From G963665185 sp049723905 (GTDB lineage Bacteria > Desulfobacterota > Desulfovibrionia > Desulfovibrionales > Desulfovibrionaceae): DNA of 64,000 nt. Shown one piece after another: positions 7,992 to 18,093 of this stretch (its first letter is position 1; every line of letters begins with the position of its first letter). The translations under genes were made by a program, and so were the position numbers. The DNA is taken from assembly GCF_049723905.1 (NCBI RefSeq), contig NZ_JBJKFD010000001.1, positions 2,480,001 to 2,544,000 on the forward strand. The letters run 5' to 3'. A model generated the notes under the pieces. The model ran no database searches. It was not told the origin of the DNA and saw nothing but the letters and a program-made list of their open reading frames with translations.

Positions 7992-10415
7992 TTACCCGGC
8001 TGACTGCATTTCGCCGATAAGACGTTTCAACTCCCCAGCCTGCTGCGCCAGCTCTGTAATGGCCTGGCTGGCCGCGCCCATGCCCTGGCTTGTATCCATG
8101 GAAATTTTGGTTATTTCCTCCACTGCGAGATTGATTTCCTCGCTGGAGGCCGACTGTTCCTCGCTGGCCGCGGCAATGGACTGCACCTGCATTGCGGTCT
8201 CGTCCACCATGCCCACAATGGCTTCCAGGGCCTCTCCGGACTTTGCGGCCAGGTCTGTGGATTCGCCAATGGCCTTGGTGGCCAGTTCGGTTTCCTGCAC
8301 ACTTTGGTGGGTACCGCTCTGGATGCGGCCGATGGCTTCGGTAACCTCTTTGGTTGCGCTCATGGTCTTTTCCGCGAGTTTGCGCACCTCGTCGGCCACC
8401 ACTGCGAAACCGCGTCCGGCGTCTCCGGCCCGGGCCGCCTCGATGGCGGCATTGAGGGCAAGCAGGTTGGTCTGGTCGGCGATATCCTCGATAACCCCGA
8501 TGATCTGCCCGATGCCCTGCGCCCCTTCTTCCAGATCCTGCATATTGGTGCGCAGTTCCTCGGCCATTTTGTTGACCTTGCCTATGGAGGCCACGGCATT
8601 ACGGACAATATCGGCCCCGTTGCCCGCCACATCCTTGGTGCTGAGGGCGTTTTCCGAAGCCTGGGAGGCATTGCGGGCCACTTCCAGAACTGTGGCGTTC
8701 ATCTGCTCCATGGCGGCGGCTGTTTCCGTGGTGCGGTCGTTCTGCAGCTGGGCGCCCTGGCTGGCCTGTTGCACCTGGGCTGCCAGTTCCTCGGCTGCCG
8801 CGGAAACCTGATCCGCAATGGCATTGGCCTCGGCCGCAATGTGGGCGATCTTTTCGTTCTGTTCCAGAATCTGCTGTTCCTGATTCCTTATCTCGGTCAT
8901 GTCCAGATAGAGACAGAAGCCGCCGATGATCTCCCCGTCCAGATCATGCAGCGGAACCACATTGGCCCGCACGTACCGGGCGTTTCCTTTCCGCCCTGTA
9001 ATGGTCACGTCCTTGTTGCGCACCACTTCGCCGGTCTTCATAACCTGGGAGACAACGGTACTCTTTTGGGGGTCCCCGTAAAAGAGCTCTCCCAGAGTCA
9101 TCCCCAGACACTCATCCGTTGTCTCATCCACTTCCAACATGTCCAGACAGGGCTGGTTGGTGTAGACGACTTTTTCCGAGGTGTCCGTCACAATACCCGG
9201 CACGCTCAGCCCTTTGAGAATACTTTCGGAAAAGCCCAGCTTGGCCTTGATTTCCCCTACCATGGTCTGCACCGCTGTAATGGTGTCGCGGATGGAATCC
9301 GGCGCATCGTAGGTAATGGTGGCGTCGTAGTTTCCTTCGGCAACGCTGGTGGCGTATTGTACAAGCCGTTTGAGCGGCGCGCCCACAAGCTTCATGGCAA
9401 AGGCGGTGATGAGGCTGGCAAGAAGCAACAGGGCTACCGCGGTCATGGCGCTGGACTTCACCACTGCCATGTCCGCACCCTGCAGCATGTCGGCGTCCTT
9501 CATGCCCACGGCGATATAAAGATCCCACGGTTGGAAATAAAGAACATAGACGGTCTTGGCCACGCCCTTGTCCATGTAGTGATACAATCCGCCTTCTTTA
9601 TTGAACACGGTTTCCGGCAGGCCAAGCTCTGTTACGGACTGCCCCAGCTCTCCCTTGTTCTGGTCCACAAGGATATTTCCCTTGGGCCCGAAGGCCATGG
9701 CGAAACCGTGGCCGTGGATGTTGGCTCCGCCAATGGTCTTGTCCACATGCTTGGTGAGCATTTTCCGGCCCGTATAGATGACGGCGACAATATTGCCCTT
9801 GGCGTCCTTGAGCGGCTTGTAGGCCGTAATGTACCAGGCATTGACCACAAAGGCCGTGCCCCGGAAGGTTTCGCCGTTCATCACCGCCTGGTAGACCGGG
9901 CTGGATTCGGGAATATAGGTACCAGTGGCGCGGGTGCCGTCGAGCTTGCGCACGTTGGTGGAAATGCGCACCAGCTTGCCCGGAAGCACCTGAAAAATGG
10001 TGGCCGTGCCCCCCACCATCCGCTGCACCTTGTCCACCACGCCGGGATCGTGCAGCTTGGCGAAGCTGGCCTTGAGCGTGGGAAGTTCAACCTGCTCGGA
10101 TGCCTTGGTAACCTGGTTGACGATGGTCAGCTTGCGTTTCTCGGCGTTATCCACATACAGGAGAAGGCCCAGCCCTTTTATCTCTTTTTCCAGAAGCGTC
10201 AGGTCCGCAGCGACTTTTTCCTGGGTAATGTTGTTCTGCCCGTCCAAATCATTGTAGAGCGCTTCGCTGACGGACATAATGGTTGTGTTCGCAAGTTCGG
10301 TGAGAGAGGTCTTCACTTTCAGAAGGGTGACTCCTGTAAGCAAAACAATCGTCAATAAAACAATACCCATTGTCGTCAGAATAATCTTCACATTGAAAGA
10401 AAGGCGGCTGAACAT
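7992..10415 (-). CDS. methyl-accepting chemotaxis protein, Cache-HAMP-PAS-MA
   Basis: An 807-residue transmembrane chemoreceptor. TM1 is about residues 11-31; a periplasmic Cache-type ligand-binding region (about 35-320) includes GTRATGTYIPESSPVYQAV and the AWYITAYKPLKDAKGN segment; TM2 is about 325-345 and HAMP follows. A PAS domain (about 395-510) precedes the methyl-accepting signalling domain, whose hairpin tip carries EDIADQTNLLALNAAIEAAR. The start ATG is preceded by GGAGAAGAGGT. The second receptor gene upstream is a close paralogue in every domain, so this is a gene duplication. The ligand is unknown; Cache domains of this type often bind small carboxylates or other metabolites. Confidence 0.93.
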   Translation of the reverse strand: MFSRLSFNVKIILTTMGIVLLTIVLLTGVTLLKVKTSLTELANTTIMSVSEALYNDLDGQNNITQEKVAADLTLLEKEIKGLGLLLYVDNAEKRKLTIVNQVTKASEQVELPTLKASFAKLHDPGVVDKVQRMVGGTATIFQVLPGKLVRISTNVRKLDGTRATGTYIPESSPVYQAVMNGETFRGTAFVVNAWYITAYKPLKDAKGNIVAVIYTGRKMLTKHVDKTIGGANIHGHGFAMAFGPKGNILVDQNKGELGQSVTELGLPETVFNKEGGLYHYMDKGVAKTVYVLYFQPWDLYIAVGMKDADMLQGADMAVVKSSAMTAVALLLLASLITAFAMKLVGAPLKRLVQYATSVAEGNYDATITYDAPDSIRDTITAVQTMVGEIKAKLGFSESILKGLSVPGIVTDTSEKVVYTNQPCLDMLEVDETTDECLGMTLGELFYGDPQKSTVVSQVMKTGEVVRNKDVTITGRKGNARYVRANVVPLHDLDGEIIGGFCLYLDMTEIRNQEQQILEQNEKIAHIAAEANAIADQVSAAAEELAAQVQQASQGAQLQNDRTTETAAAMEQMNATVLEVARNASQASENALSTKDVAGNGADIVRNAVASIGKVNKMAEELRTNMQDLEEGAQGIGQIIGVIEDIADQTNLLALNAAIEAARAGDAGRGFAVVADEVRKLAEKTMSATKEVTEAIGRIQSGTHQSVQETELATKAIGESTDLAAKSGEALEAIVGMVDETAMQVQSIAAASEEQSASSEEINLAVEEITKISMDTSQGMGAASQAITELAQQAGELKRLIGEMQSAG

Positions 10416-10886
10416 ACCTCTTCTCCAGATTACTCACAAACATTGCGAATAGTTAAATGCCCACCAAAGCGACGGCAGCAAACATTTATAATTGACTTAT
10501 TTTTTTTACTATTACTAACCGGGCACATATCAGTCAATACTCATATATACTTTATACAATATTTTAAGCATATCAGATCAGCACCTTAGGGCAGTTTCAG
10601 ACACAAGGTTATCTCATATGGCACCTCTTATTGTTTTGCGTTTTCCGTGCAATACAATATATCCGCAACGTATCCACGGGCGGCTTTTAATACAAAAACC
10701 GGGAAGATTCCCGGTTTTCATTCGTCTCAATCTGTACGGTTATTGTCCTTGCATTCCGAAACACCCGTTTGCCCGCCAAACACAGGCAAACGTTTTGTGG
10801 ACACCGGCCTGGTGTGATGTGCCGCTTGCTTTACCGCATATATTATGATGCGGCAGAACAAACGGCACGAGAGTATAGACGCGGCA
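10416..10886. other. AT-rich spacer between the two chemoreceptor genes
   Basis: About 470 bp without a convincing gene. It holds the upstream region of the first receptor gene and a terminator hairpin near 10700. I saw no clear sigma-28 or sigma-54 promoter. Confidence 0.6.
10695..10718. terminator. terminator-like hairpin between chemoreceptor genes
   Basis: AAAACCGGGAA and TTCCCGGTTTT form a symmetric stem flanked by A and T runs, downstream of the 10887-13298 gene on the minus strand. Confidence 0.75.
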
Positions 10887-13298
10887 CTAGTGCATGTTGC
10901 CTATCAGCTCCTTGAGTTCGGCAGCCTGACGCGCCAGGTCGGCAATGGCTATGGTCGCCTCTTCCATGCCCTGGTTGGTCTCTGCGGAAATCTTGGTAAT
11001 GTCCTCGACCGCCCCGGTTATTTCCTCGCTGGAAGCCGACTGCTCTTCGCTGGCTGTGGCAATGGACTGCACCTGCAAGGCGGTTTCATCCACCATGCCC
11101 ACAATGGCGTCCAGGGCTTCTCCCGACTTTTCAGCCAGGGCCGTGGACTCGCCAATGGCCCGGGTGGCCATTTCCGTCCCCTGGGTGCTGTGCGCGGTGC
11201 CGCGCTGGATACGCCCAACAGCCTCGGTGACTTCCTGGGTCGCGCTCATGGTCTTTTCGGCCAGTTTGCGCACTTCGTCGGCCACCACGGCAAAGCCCCG
11301 CCCTGCGTCTCCTGCCCGCGCGGCCTCGATGGCGGCATTGAGGGCCAGCAGATTGGTCTGGTCCGCGATATCGTTGATGACGCTGATGATGGTGCCTATT
11401 TCCTGGGCCCGAACGTCCAGCTCCTTCATATTCTCGCGCAGGTCCTCGGCCATGTGGTTGACCTTGCCGATGGAAGCCACGGCCTGGCGCACCACCTCGG
11501 CACCTTCCGCCGCATGGGTCCTGGCGCTGGCCGCGTTTTCCGAAGCCTGGGACGCATTTCTGGCGACCTCAAAAACCGTCGCGTTCATTTGCTCCATGGC
11601 GGTGGCTGTTTCCGCCGTGCGGTCCGACTGCTGCTGCGCCCCGCGGTTGGCCTGCTCCACCTGTATGGCGAGCTGTTCGGCTGCCGAGGAGACCTGATCG
11701 GCAATGGCGTTGGCCTGGTCTGCCACACGGGCGATATTTTCGTTCTGCTCCAGAATTTTGCGTTCCTGGGCCTTGATCCCGGTCATGTCCAGATAGAGGC
11801 AGAATCCGCCGATGGTCTTTCCGTCCAGGTCCAGCAACGGGGCGACATTGGCCCGCACATGGCGGACACCTCCTTTGCGCCCGGTCAGGGTCTCGTCCAG
11901 ATCACGCTCGGTCTCACCGCTTTGCATGACACGGGCAACAACTCTTTCCTGCTGCGAATCGCCGTGGAACACATCGGCCAGCCCCATTCCCAGGCAATCT
12001 TCCGGGCTCTGGTCCATCTCCAGCATTTCAAGGCAGGGCCGGTTGATGTAGACGATCCGGCCTGCGCTGTCCGTTACAATGCCCGGCACGCTCAGCCCCT
12101 TGAGGATGCTTTCGGAAAAGCCAAGCTTGTGCTTGATTTCCTCCACCATGGTCTTGACCGAGGAAATGGTGTCGTGAATGGCATCGGATGGCGCGTACTC
12201 GATTTGGGCGTCGTAATCGCCCTGCGCCACACGGGAGGTGTAATGCACCAGCCTTCCCAGCGGCGCGCCCACCAGCTTCATGGCAAGCCCCGTAACCAGC
12301 GTAGCCAGAACAAGCAGCACCACGCCCGCTATGGCACTGGAACGCATCACCTTGAAATCGGCGCCCTGCAACATGTCGGCATCGTTCATGCCAACCGCGA
12401 TATACCAGTCCCAGGGCGCAAAATAGCGCACATAGGCAGTCTTGGGCACGTTGTTCTGTACGTAATGATAAAACCCATCCTTCCGCGAGAGCACCTTCCC
12501 GGAAAATCCCATGTCGGCAACGGAAAGGCCCACAATGTCCTTGTCCGGCGAGGAGAGCACCTTGCCTTTGGCATCAAAGGCAAAGGCAAAGCCCTGCCCC
12601 TGGATATTGGCTTCCGCAATGGTCTCCCCCACATGCGGGGTAAGCATTTTCCGGCCCGTGTAGAGCACCGCAATGATGCGGTCCCGTACGTCGCGGATGG
12701 GCTTGTAGGCGGTGATGTACCAGGCATTGACCACGTAGGCCTTGCCCTGGAAAACGTCGCCGTTCATCACGGTCTTGTACACCGGGCTGGACTCGGGGAT
12801 ATAGGTGCCGGTGGCGCGGGTTCCGTCCTGCTTGCGCACGTTGGTGGCAATGCGCACCAGCTTGCCCGGCACCACCTGAAAGACGGTTGCCGTGCCGCCC
12901 ACCATTTTTTGCACCTCGTCCACCACAACAGGGTCGTCCAGGGTTGTGGAGCTTGCCACGATGGTGGGCAGAGCCGCCTCTTCGGACGCTCCCGTCACCT
13001 GGTTGGTGATGGTCATCTTGATGGTCTTGCGCTTGTTTTTATAGAGCATTCCGAGGTTCTCCACCTCCTTTTCCAGCAGGGCGAGATCGGAAAGAACTTT
13101 TTCCCGGGTGATTGTATTTTGTCCGTTCAAGTCGTTGTACAGGGTGTCGCACACGGAATGGATGGTCGTATCCGCCAGATCCCCCAGAGACTCCTTCACC
13201 TGAAACAGCGTTACCACCGTCAGCAGCAGAGTTGTCGCCAGGACTATCCCCACGGTGGTCAGAATGATTTTGGTATTGAACGACAAACGCTTGAACAT
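10887..13298 (-). CDS. methyl-accepting chemotaxis protein, paralogue of the neighbouring receptor
   Basis: An 803-residue receptor with the same order of domains as the downstream paralogue: TM1 about 10-30, Cache-type periplasmic region with the same GTRATGTYIPESSPVY segment, TM2, HAMP, PAS (PGIVTDSAGRIVYINRPCLE) and a methyl-accepting domain with the NLLALNAAIEAARAGDAGRG tip. ATG 13298 is preferred because GTGGAG lies just upstream; a longer in-frame reading to 13340 has no good ribosome-binding site. Sequence differences concentrate in the periplasmic half, suggesting different ligands after duplication. Confidence 0.93.
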   Translation of the reverse strand: MFKRLSFNTKIILTTVGIVLATTLLLTVVTLFQVKESLGDLADTTIHSVCDTLYNDLNGQNTITREKVLSDLALLEKEVENLGMLYKNKRKTIKMTITNQVTGASEEAALPTIVASSTTLDDPVVVDEVQKMVGGTATVFQVVPGKLVRIATNVRKQDGTRATGTYIPESSPVYKTVMNGDVFQGKAYVVNAWYITAYKPIRDVRDRIIAVLYTGRKMLTPHVGETIAEANIQGQGFAFAFDAKGKVLSSPDKDIVGLSVADMGFSGKVLSRKDGFYHYVQNNVPKTAYVRYFAPWDWYIAVGMNDADMLQGADFKVMRSSAIAGVVLLVLATLVTGLAMKLVGAPLGRLVHYTSRVAQGDYDAQIEYAPSDAIHDTISSVKTMVEEIKHKLGFSESILKGLSVPGIVTDSAGRIVYINRPCLEMLEMDQSPEDCLGMGLADVFHGDSQQERVVARVMQSGETERDLDETLTGRKGGVRHVRANVAPLLDLDGKTIGGFCLYLDMTGIKAQERKILEQNENIARVADQANAIADQVSSAAEQLAIQVEQANRGAQQQSDRTAETATAMEQMNATVFEVARNASQASENAASARTHAAEGAEVVRQAVASIGKVNHMAEDLRENMKELDVRAQEIGTIISVINDIADQTNLLALNAAIEAARAGDAGRGFAVVADEVRKLAEKTMSATQEVTEAVGRIQRGTAHSTQGTEMATRAIGESTALAEKSGEALDAIVGMVDETALQVQSIATASEEQSASSEEITGAVEDITKISAETNQGMEEATIAIADLARQAAELKELIGNMH

Positions 13299-13645
13299 GA
13301 CATGCTCCACAATCTTGAAAATTGAATAGACATCGCGCACCTCGAAAGAAGTGCCGAATTTGTCAACTAACCAAAGTAAAAAGAGATTGCAATCAAACTT
13401 ATTTTACATTTTTATCATTTCAAGACACAAACCATCCACATGCGCAGGGGCCATACTCACAATAACGACGAGTTCGTTACCCCTTCGACATTCTTTGAAA
13501 AAGAATAGGTTACAAAGAGAAAAAGGCCGGAACACAAAGTGTTCCGGCCATAGATTTACATTGCACGCTCAATACATGACGAATTTTCAACCAGACGGAT
13601 AAAAAACAGAAACAACCGCCCACATTGCCATAGGTGCCAGCCCCC
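13299..13645. other. AT-rich spacer upstream of the second chemoreceptor gene
   Basis: About 350 bp without a supported gene. It contains the promoter region of the chemoreceptor gene and the terminator of the histidine kinase gene. Confidence 0.6.
13520..13549 (-). terminator. terminator after the hybrid histidine kinase gene
   Basis: On the minus strand GGCCGGAACAC and GTGTTCCGGCC form a perfect stem followed by TTTTTCTCTTT. Confidence 0.9.
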
Positions 13646-15424
13646 CTACTGTGGCCCCCCTCCCAGAGTACCCAGCAGGTTCACCAGATCGTCCATTTCA
13701 AAGGGCTTGGCCAAATACCCGTTTGCCCCTTCGCGCAGGAACGTTTCCCGGTCGCCCTTCATGGCATGGGCAGTCAGGGCGATGACCGGCACGTTACGCA
13801 CTTCTTCGAACTCTCCATCCGTACGCAACCTGCGGATGGCTTCCATACCGTCCATCTCGGGCATCTGGATATCCATGAGCACCAGATCGAAGGTTCCCTC
13901 CCGCAGCCGGTCCAGCGCCTCAAGCCCGTTGTCCGCACATACGACATCCGCCCCCTTTAAAAGCAGCAGCTTGCGGGCCATCATCTGGTTGATCCGGTCG
14001 TCCTCGGCGAGCAGCACACGCAATCCTTCCAACCCAAACGCCTTGGCAGGAGCCTGCCCCGTATCCTCCCGTTCCACCCCAAGGGCAGTGACGGATACGG
14101 TAAAATAGACAAATGTGCCCTTGCCCGGCTCACTTTCCAGGCACAAATGCCCACCCAAAAGCGGAACCAGCTTGCTGACGATGGACAATCCAAGGCCAAC
14201 GCCCTGATGGCGGCGGGTAAGCGACCCGTCCACCTGTACGAACGGATCGAATATCCCACCCAGCTTTTCGTGTGGAATACCCACCCCGGTATCCTGCACC
14301 GAGAACAGCAGACGCGATGTGGCCCTGCCTTCATCCAGAAAACAGGCCCGGAGGGTGACGGAACCGTGGCTGGTGAATTTCAGCGCATTGCCCACCAGGT
14401 TGAACAATATCTGTTGGATTCTCGGCTGGACCCCCTGCAGCCCCGGCGGCAACCCACCCTCGACTTTGAAATCGAGCTTGATACCGCGCTCCTGCGCCTG
14501 CACCTCGAAGTTGTCGGCAACCTCCTGCAAGGTCTTGCGCAGGTCGAACTCGGTCTTTTCCATCTCGACAACGCCCGCCTCCATCTTGGACAGGTCAAGG
14601 ATATCGTTGATAAGGGCAAGCAATCCACGCCCCGAGGAACGGGCCACGTCCACATACTTGACCTGTTCCTTGTTCAACCCGGTGTATTCAAGAAGCTGGA
14701 GCATGCCGAAAATGCCGTTGAGCGGCGTACGCAGCTCGTGCGACATGTTGGCCAGAAATTCGCTTTTGGCCTCGCTGGCCTGCTCCGCACTTTCCTTGGC
14801 CAGCACAAGCTGCTGCTCCGCCTGTCTGCGGGCCGCCAGGGAGCGCAAAACCACCACCGCCCAAAACACGGCGATAAACACCCCGAACGCGGTCATAATT
14901 GCGGCGAACCACAAGGTCCGGTCCGCGGTATGACGGACGCGGATACGTGCCAGCTCCGCAACCTCTTTCTGGCGCTCCCGAATCATCTCCCGCAGATTGA
15001 AAAATTCGTCCTCGGCCTTGTTGTTCATCAAATGACGCGCCGTGTTCAAGGCAAAGGCATATTGAAGCTGAATGACGGAATCCAAGGTCTTGCGGTGTTC
15101 CAACAGCAGCTTCGTATCCAGCCCCGACGCCCGGAAACGCCACACCAGCTCGGCCATGTGCCGTTCATACCCTTCCTTGCTTTCGTCCATCCGCGTGGGG
15201 CTGGTACTGCCAAGAACCTCGAACACAAAAAAACGGTTTTCGTCCAAAAGTTCCATCAGCGCCTTCAGCTGCAACTCATGGGAAAAGACCTCTTCCTGCT
15301 CGTCCATCACCCGATAGGCATTGTAGTAGGCAAAGGTACCCAGCCCCATAAGGACGAGAAGCATGCACAGGAAGGCCATGAGAAGGTGGCCCCCAAGAGA
15401 GGAACGCAGCGAACTAGGGAACAT
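13646..15424 (-). CDS. hybrid sensor histidine kinase with C-terminal receiver
   Basis: A 592-residue inner-membrane kinase. TM1 is about residues 15-35, a helical extracytoplasmic region spans 36-165 and TM2 about 172-193. A HisKA domain follows with phospho-acceptor His229 (NMSHELRTPLNG), then a HATPase (about 330-450; VQDTGVGIPHEKLGGIFDPF, GVGLGLSIVSKLV) and a receiver domain with Asp518 (LVLMDIQMPEMDG). There is no DNA-binding output, so a separate phosphotransfer protein or effector is needed. Its first codons overlap the last codons of the upstream periplasmic binding protein gene by 11 bp, which implies translational coupling and points to that protein as its ligand-sensing partner. 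Confidence 0.93.
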   Translation of the reverse strand: MFPSSLRSSLGGHLLMAFLCMLLVLMGLGTFAYYNAYRVMDEQEEVFSHELQLKALMELLDENRFFVFEVLGSTSPTRMDESKEGYERHMAELVWRFRASGLDTKLLLEHRKTLDSVIQLQYAFALNTARHLMNNKAEDEFFNLREMIRERQKEVAELARIRVRHTADRTLWFAAIMTAFGVFIAVFWAVVVLRSLAARRQAEQQLVLAKESAEQASEAKSEFLANMSHELRTPLNGIFGMLQLLEYTGLNKEQVKYVDVARSSGRGLLALINDILDLSKMEAGVVEMEKTEFDLRKTLQEVADNFEVQAQERGIKLDFKVEGGLPPGLQGVQPRIQQILFNLVGNALKFTSHGSVTLRACFLDEGRATSRLLFSVQDTGVGIPHEKLGGIFDPFVQVDGSLTRRHQGVGLGLSIVSKLVPLLGGHLCLESEPGKGTFVYFTVSVTALGVEREDTGQAPAKAFGLEGLRVLLAEDDRINQMMARKLLLLKGADVVCADNGLEALDRLREGTFDLVLMDIQMPEMDGMEAIRRLRTDGEFEEVRNVPVIALTAHAMKGDRETFLREGANGYLAKPFEMDDLVNLLGTLGGGPQ

Positions 15425-16442
15425 GCTCTCCCTCCAACCGCAGGGCCTCCATCAGATATTCGGGTACAAAGATCTCCCGAGGAGGAATTTTGCGGGAAAC
15501 CATCTCGTACTCGTATAAAAATCGGGCCGCATCCCGGAGGTAGCTGGTGAAAATACCTCCCGGACGGTTTCGGGCCACCAGCTCCCGGGGCGAATGAATG
15601 ACCACGCGGGAAAGCTGCCCGTGTATCGCTTCTTCACTAAAATCCGGCAGACGGAAAAATAAGCGCTCGTTTATAATGTCATAAAAAGCCTTTTGGTTGG
15701 CCGGGTCCTGCAGCCACCTGACGGCCCGAATCCAGCCCCGCAGGATGGCAACCACATCCTCCCGCGGAAACTCCCTCAGCTTGTCCGCCATCACGCTGAT
15801 GACCTCGGGGATAATGCCCGGATAATCCGCCGAGGTTGCCACGCTCTGCCCGCCCCCAAGCCGTATGGCGCTGTCCACCACAGGCTCGAAAAGCACCACG
15901 GCCTTGAGACGGCCCATGATGAACTGCTCTGCCAGGTCTTCGGCAGGCAGGGAGATCACTTTGACGTCCGAAATGCTCCGCCCCTGCGTTTTCAGATACT
16001 GATGCAGAAAATAGTGCAGCGCCCCATACCGCGCATACACCCCGACGGGAAGTTTTTCCCCCTTGCCAAGGCTGTCAAACTGCATCCCCTTTTTGACCAC
16101 AATCATGTCGCCGCCGTGCGAAAGGTCCACATCGGCAAGTATGCGCACCCCGTGGGAATGGTCATGGAACCATATGAGATTCGCCCCCATGCTCATGCAA
16201 AAATCCACCGTTCCCACCAGCAAGGCTTCCTGCATCATCACGACGTCATCGTAATTCTCCACCTTCACATCCACACCAAGGGCGCTCCAAAGCCCCAGAG
16301 CCTCGGCCACCTCCAGCGGCACCCAGCCCATCCAGGAGGCAGATCCTATACGGTAGGTTCTGGCCTCGGCCTTCCACGGGCAAAAAAGCAGCCCGAACAG
16401 AAGCCAGACCGCAATACTCATATGGATTTTTGAATTCGTCAT
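15414..16442 (-). CDS. NMT1/THI5-type periplasmic substrate-binding protein
   Basis: A 342-residue protein with a signal peptide (about 1-28, ending around CPWKAEA) and the fold signature of the nitrate/sulfonate/taurine/NMT1 binding proteins (YRIGSASWMGWVPLEVAEAL, VKVENYDDVVMMQEAL, MGRLKAVVLFEP, EDVVAILRGWIRAVRWL). ATG 16442 is preceded by GGGGAG. There is no permease or ATPase gene next to it; instead it overlaps the hybrid histidine kinase gene. It is therefore likely to deliver ligand information to the kinase rather than to a transporter. This is inferred from gene arrangement. Confidence 0.85.
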   Translation of the reverse strand: MTNSKIHMSIAVWLLFGLLFCPWKAEARTYRIGSASWMGWVPLEVAEALGLWSALGVDVKVENYDDVVMMQEALLVGTVDFCMSMGANLIWFHDHSHGVRILADVDLSHGGDMIVVKKGMQFDSLGKGEKLPVGVYARYGALHYFLHQYLKTQGRSISDVKVISLPAEDLAEQFIMGRLKAVVLFEPVVDSAIRLGGGQSVATSADYPGIIPEVISVMADKLREFPREDVVAILRGWIRAVRWLQDPANQKAFYDIINERLFFRLPDFSEEAIHGQLSRVVIHSPRELVARNRPGGIFTSYLRDAARFLYEYEMVSRKIPPREIFVPEYLMEALRLEGEHVP

Positions 16443-16619
16443 ACGTATCTCCCCGCACTCAAAGTATAAATCCCGCCCGGCGGACTGCACATGATTTTTC
16501 AAAGAAGGTCGGCACGGCTGCGTGTTCCCCGACTATGCAAAGCCACAAAGGCAGAAAGAAAAAGGGAGAGACAGAAGAAAGACGGTGCAGGAATTTCCCC
16601 ATGCAAACACACGGGAAGC

Positions 16620-16663
16620 ATCCCGCAAAAAAGTCTTTTTTGTGCAGCCCTACACAGGGCTTA
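16620..16663 (-). terminator. terminator overlapping the end of the BPL_N-type gene
   Basis: On the minus strand AGCCC and GGGCT pair across the stop codon, and a second palindrome of CAAAAAAG and CTTTTTTG follows immediately. Confidence 0.65.
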
Positions 16664-17984
16664 CCATGAAAAAGACAAGTTCTTCCAGCAGAGCCTGCAT
16701 TTGCCCGTATATTCCCCCGGAACTGGGAGGAGGACCGAAAAGTGCCCGGCGCTGCTCCTTGAGACCGGTCATGCACACGGCCTGTGGCGAGTGGGACAAG
16801 GCCATGTCCAGCCGTTCGGCCAGCAGATAGCCGGAGACGCCGGCGCAAAACTCGCGCATCAGGGCGGCAAACGTTTCGGAATTCTCACGCCAGTACTGCA
16901 AGGCCGCGTTCCCTGGATCTTGCGACAGGCAGTACCGAACCAGGGCGTACAGCGAATTGATTGCCAGACCGGGCAAGCCGCGCCGCCAGCCCATAAGCCA
17001 GGAGTTGCGCTCAAACAGCAGAAAATGATCCGTGCCCTGGGCAATGATGCCCTGCAGGCAGGTACAGGCGGAAAGCAGGGTCGGGTCTTCCCAGATTTTT
17101 GGCTCCAGGCGCAGGTTCCATTCCGGCACCTCGGCACCGCCTTCCGGGTGATCCCGCAAACCGCCAAGCTCGGCCAGCAGAAAGGCCAGCCAGCCATTGG
17201 CCTGGGGCGAGGCAGGCGTTTCCAGGTGGGCATAACTCAGCACGTACCGCCCCTTGCCGTACTCCCCCTGCACCAGACACGGCTGGCCGCACATGAAATC
17301 GGGCCGCAGCCGGATGCCGTACTGCTCCTCCCAAAGGGACAGGGCCGGTTCGGGCAGGTCGGCCAGACGCATGTCCGCCACCCAGAAATCTTCGTCCGGC
17401 ACGTCGTATGTTGCCAACACGCTCAGGCCGCTGTCGCCATCCGGTGCAAAACGCGACGGCCACCAGACCGGCAGGGTGAGGCTGCCTATCTGGTCGGAAG
17501 ATACGGGCATGGTGTCGTCAGCAGGAGGCTCAGCCACGGCCTCAGGCAGGGTATCAGCCCCATCAGCAGGTCCACCAGAAAAGAAATCGGGCGTCAGTTC
17601 GTGCTCCAGGTTGGGCCGCACCCGCATGTGGCCGCTCACCAGATGCTGCAACCGGCTTTCAAACGGTTTGCGGCACCACGGGCACAGCTTCAGCCCGCCG
17701 TCGGACAGGCCCAGCCCCGCGCCGCCGCAAAAGCCCAGATAATTGCCGCCGCCGGAAACAAAATCCCGCACGGCCTGCACACCTTCGTGCCCCAGGGTCT
17801 GCGCCTTGCGCCGCGCATTGCCGCCCGGCACAACCAGCAACCCGGGCCGACCAGAGACCAAACAGCCCCCGGCCACGTCCGCGCCGCGCACCAGCCGCAT
17901 GGGCACGTTCCAGGCCTGCAACGCCTTGAGCACCAAAAGGCCCCATATATGGGAATCATCCCAAAGTACTTGTATTTCTGCCAT
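16650..17984 (-). CDS. BPL_N (glutamine-amidotransferase-like) domain protein
   Basis: A 444-residue cytosolic protein. The N-terminal ~120 residues resemble the biotin-protein-ligase N-terminal / class I glutamine amidotransferase-like domain: IQVLWDDSHIW, LLVVPGGNARRKA, and the nucleophile-elbow-like GGGNYLGFCGGAGLGL with a Cys at about residue 106. A CPWCRKPF segment follows at about 122, and the middle has GYGKGRYVLSYAHLETPA-like sequence (observed QGEYGKGRYVLSYAH) that fits the same superfamily. The C-terminal third is helical with no assignment. No biotin ligase catalytic domain is present. It is a stand-alone gene with no obvious operon partner. Substrate unknown. Confidence 0.75.
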   Translation of the reverse strand: MAEIQVLWDDSHIWGLLVLKALQAWNVPMRLVRGADVAGGCLVSGRPGLLVVPGGNARRKAQTLGHEGVQAVRDFVSGGGNYLGFCGGAGLGLSDGGLKLCPWCRKPFESRLQHLVSGHMRVRPNLEHELTPDFFSGGPADGADTLPEAVAEPPADDTMPVSSDQIGSLTLPVWWPSRFAPDGDSGLSVLATYDVPDEDFWVADMRLADLPEPALSLWEEQYGIRLRPDFMCGQPCLVQGEYGKGRYVLSYAHLETPASPQANGWLAFLLAELGGLRDHPEGGAEVPEWNLRLEPKIWEDPTLLSACTCLQGIIAQGTDHFLLFERNSWLMGWRRGLPGLAINSLYALVRYCLSQDPGNAALQYWRENSETFAALMREFCAGVSGYLLAERLDMALSHSPQAVCMTGLKEQRRALFGPPPSSGGIYGQMQALLEELVFFMVSPV

Positions 17985-18093
17985 GGAACAAAACTAACAG
18001 GGAGGAGCAGGCGGGGCAAGGAAAGGGAAATGAAGGGAGAAAAGACGGAAAAAAGGAGGGGAAAAGAAGGGGAAAAGAAGGGGAAAAAGGCAA

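Noticed and set aside
10618..10848. 76-residue frame between the chemoreceptor genes
   Set aside because: It runs through a terminator hairpin and shows no family features or ribosome-binding site.
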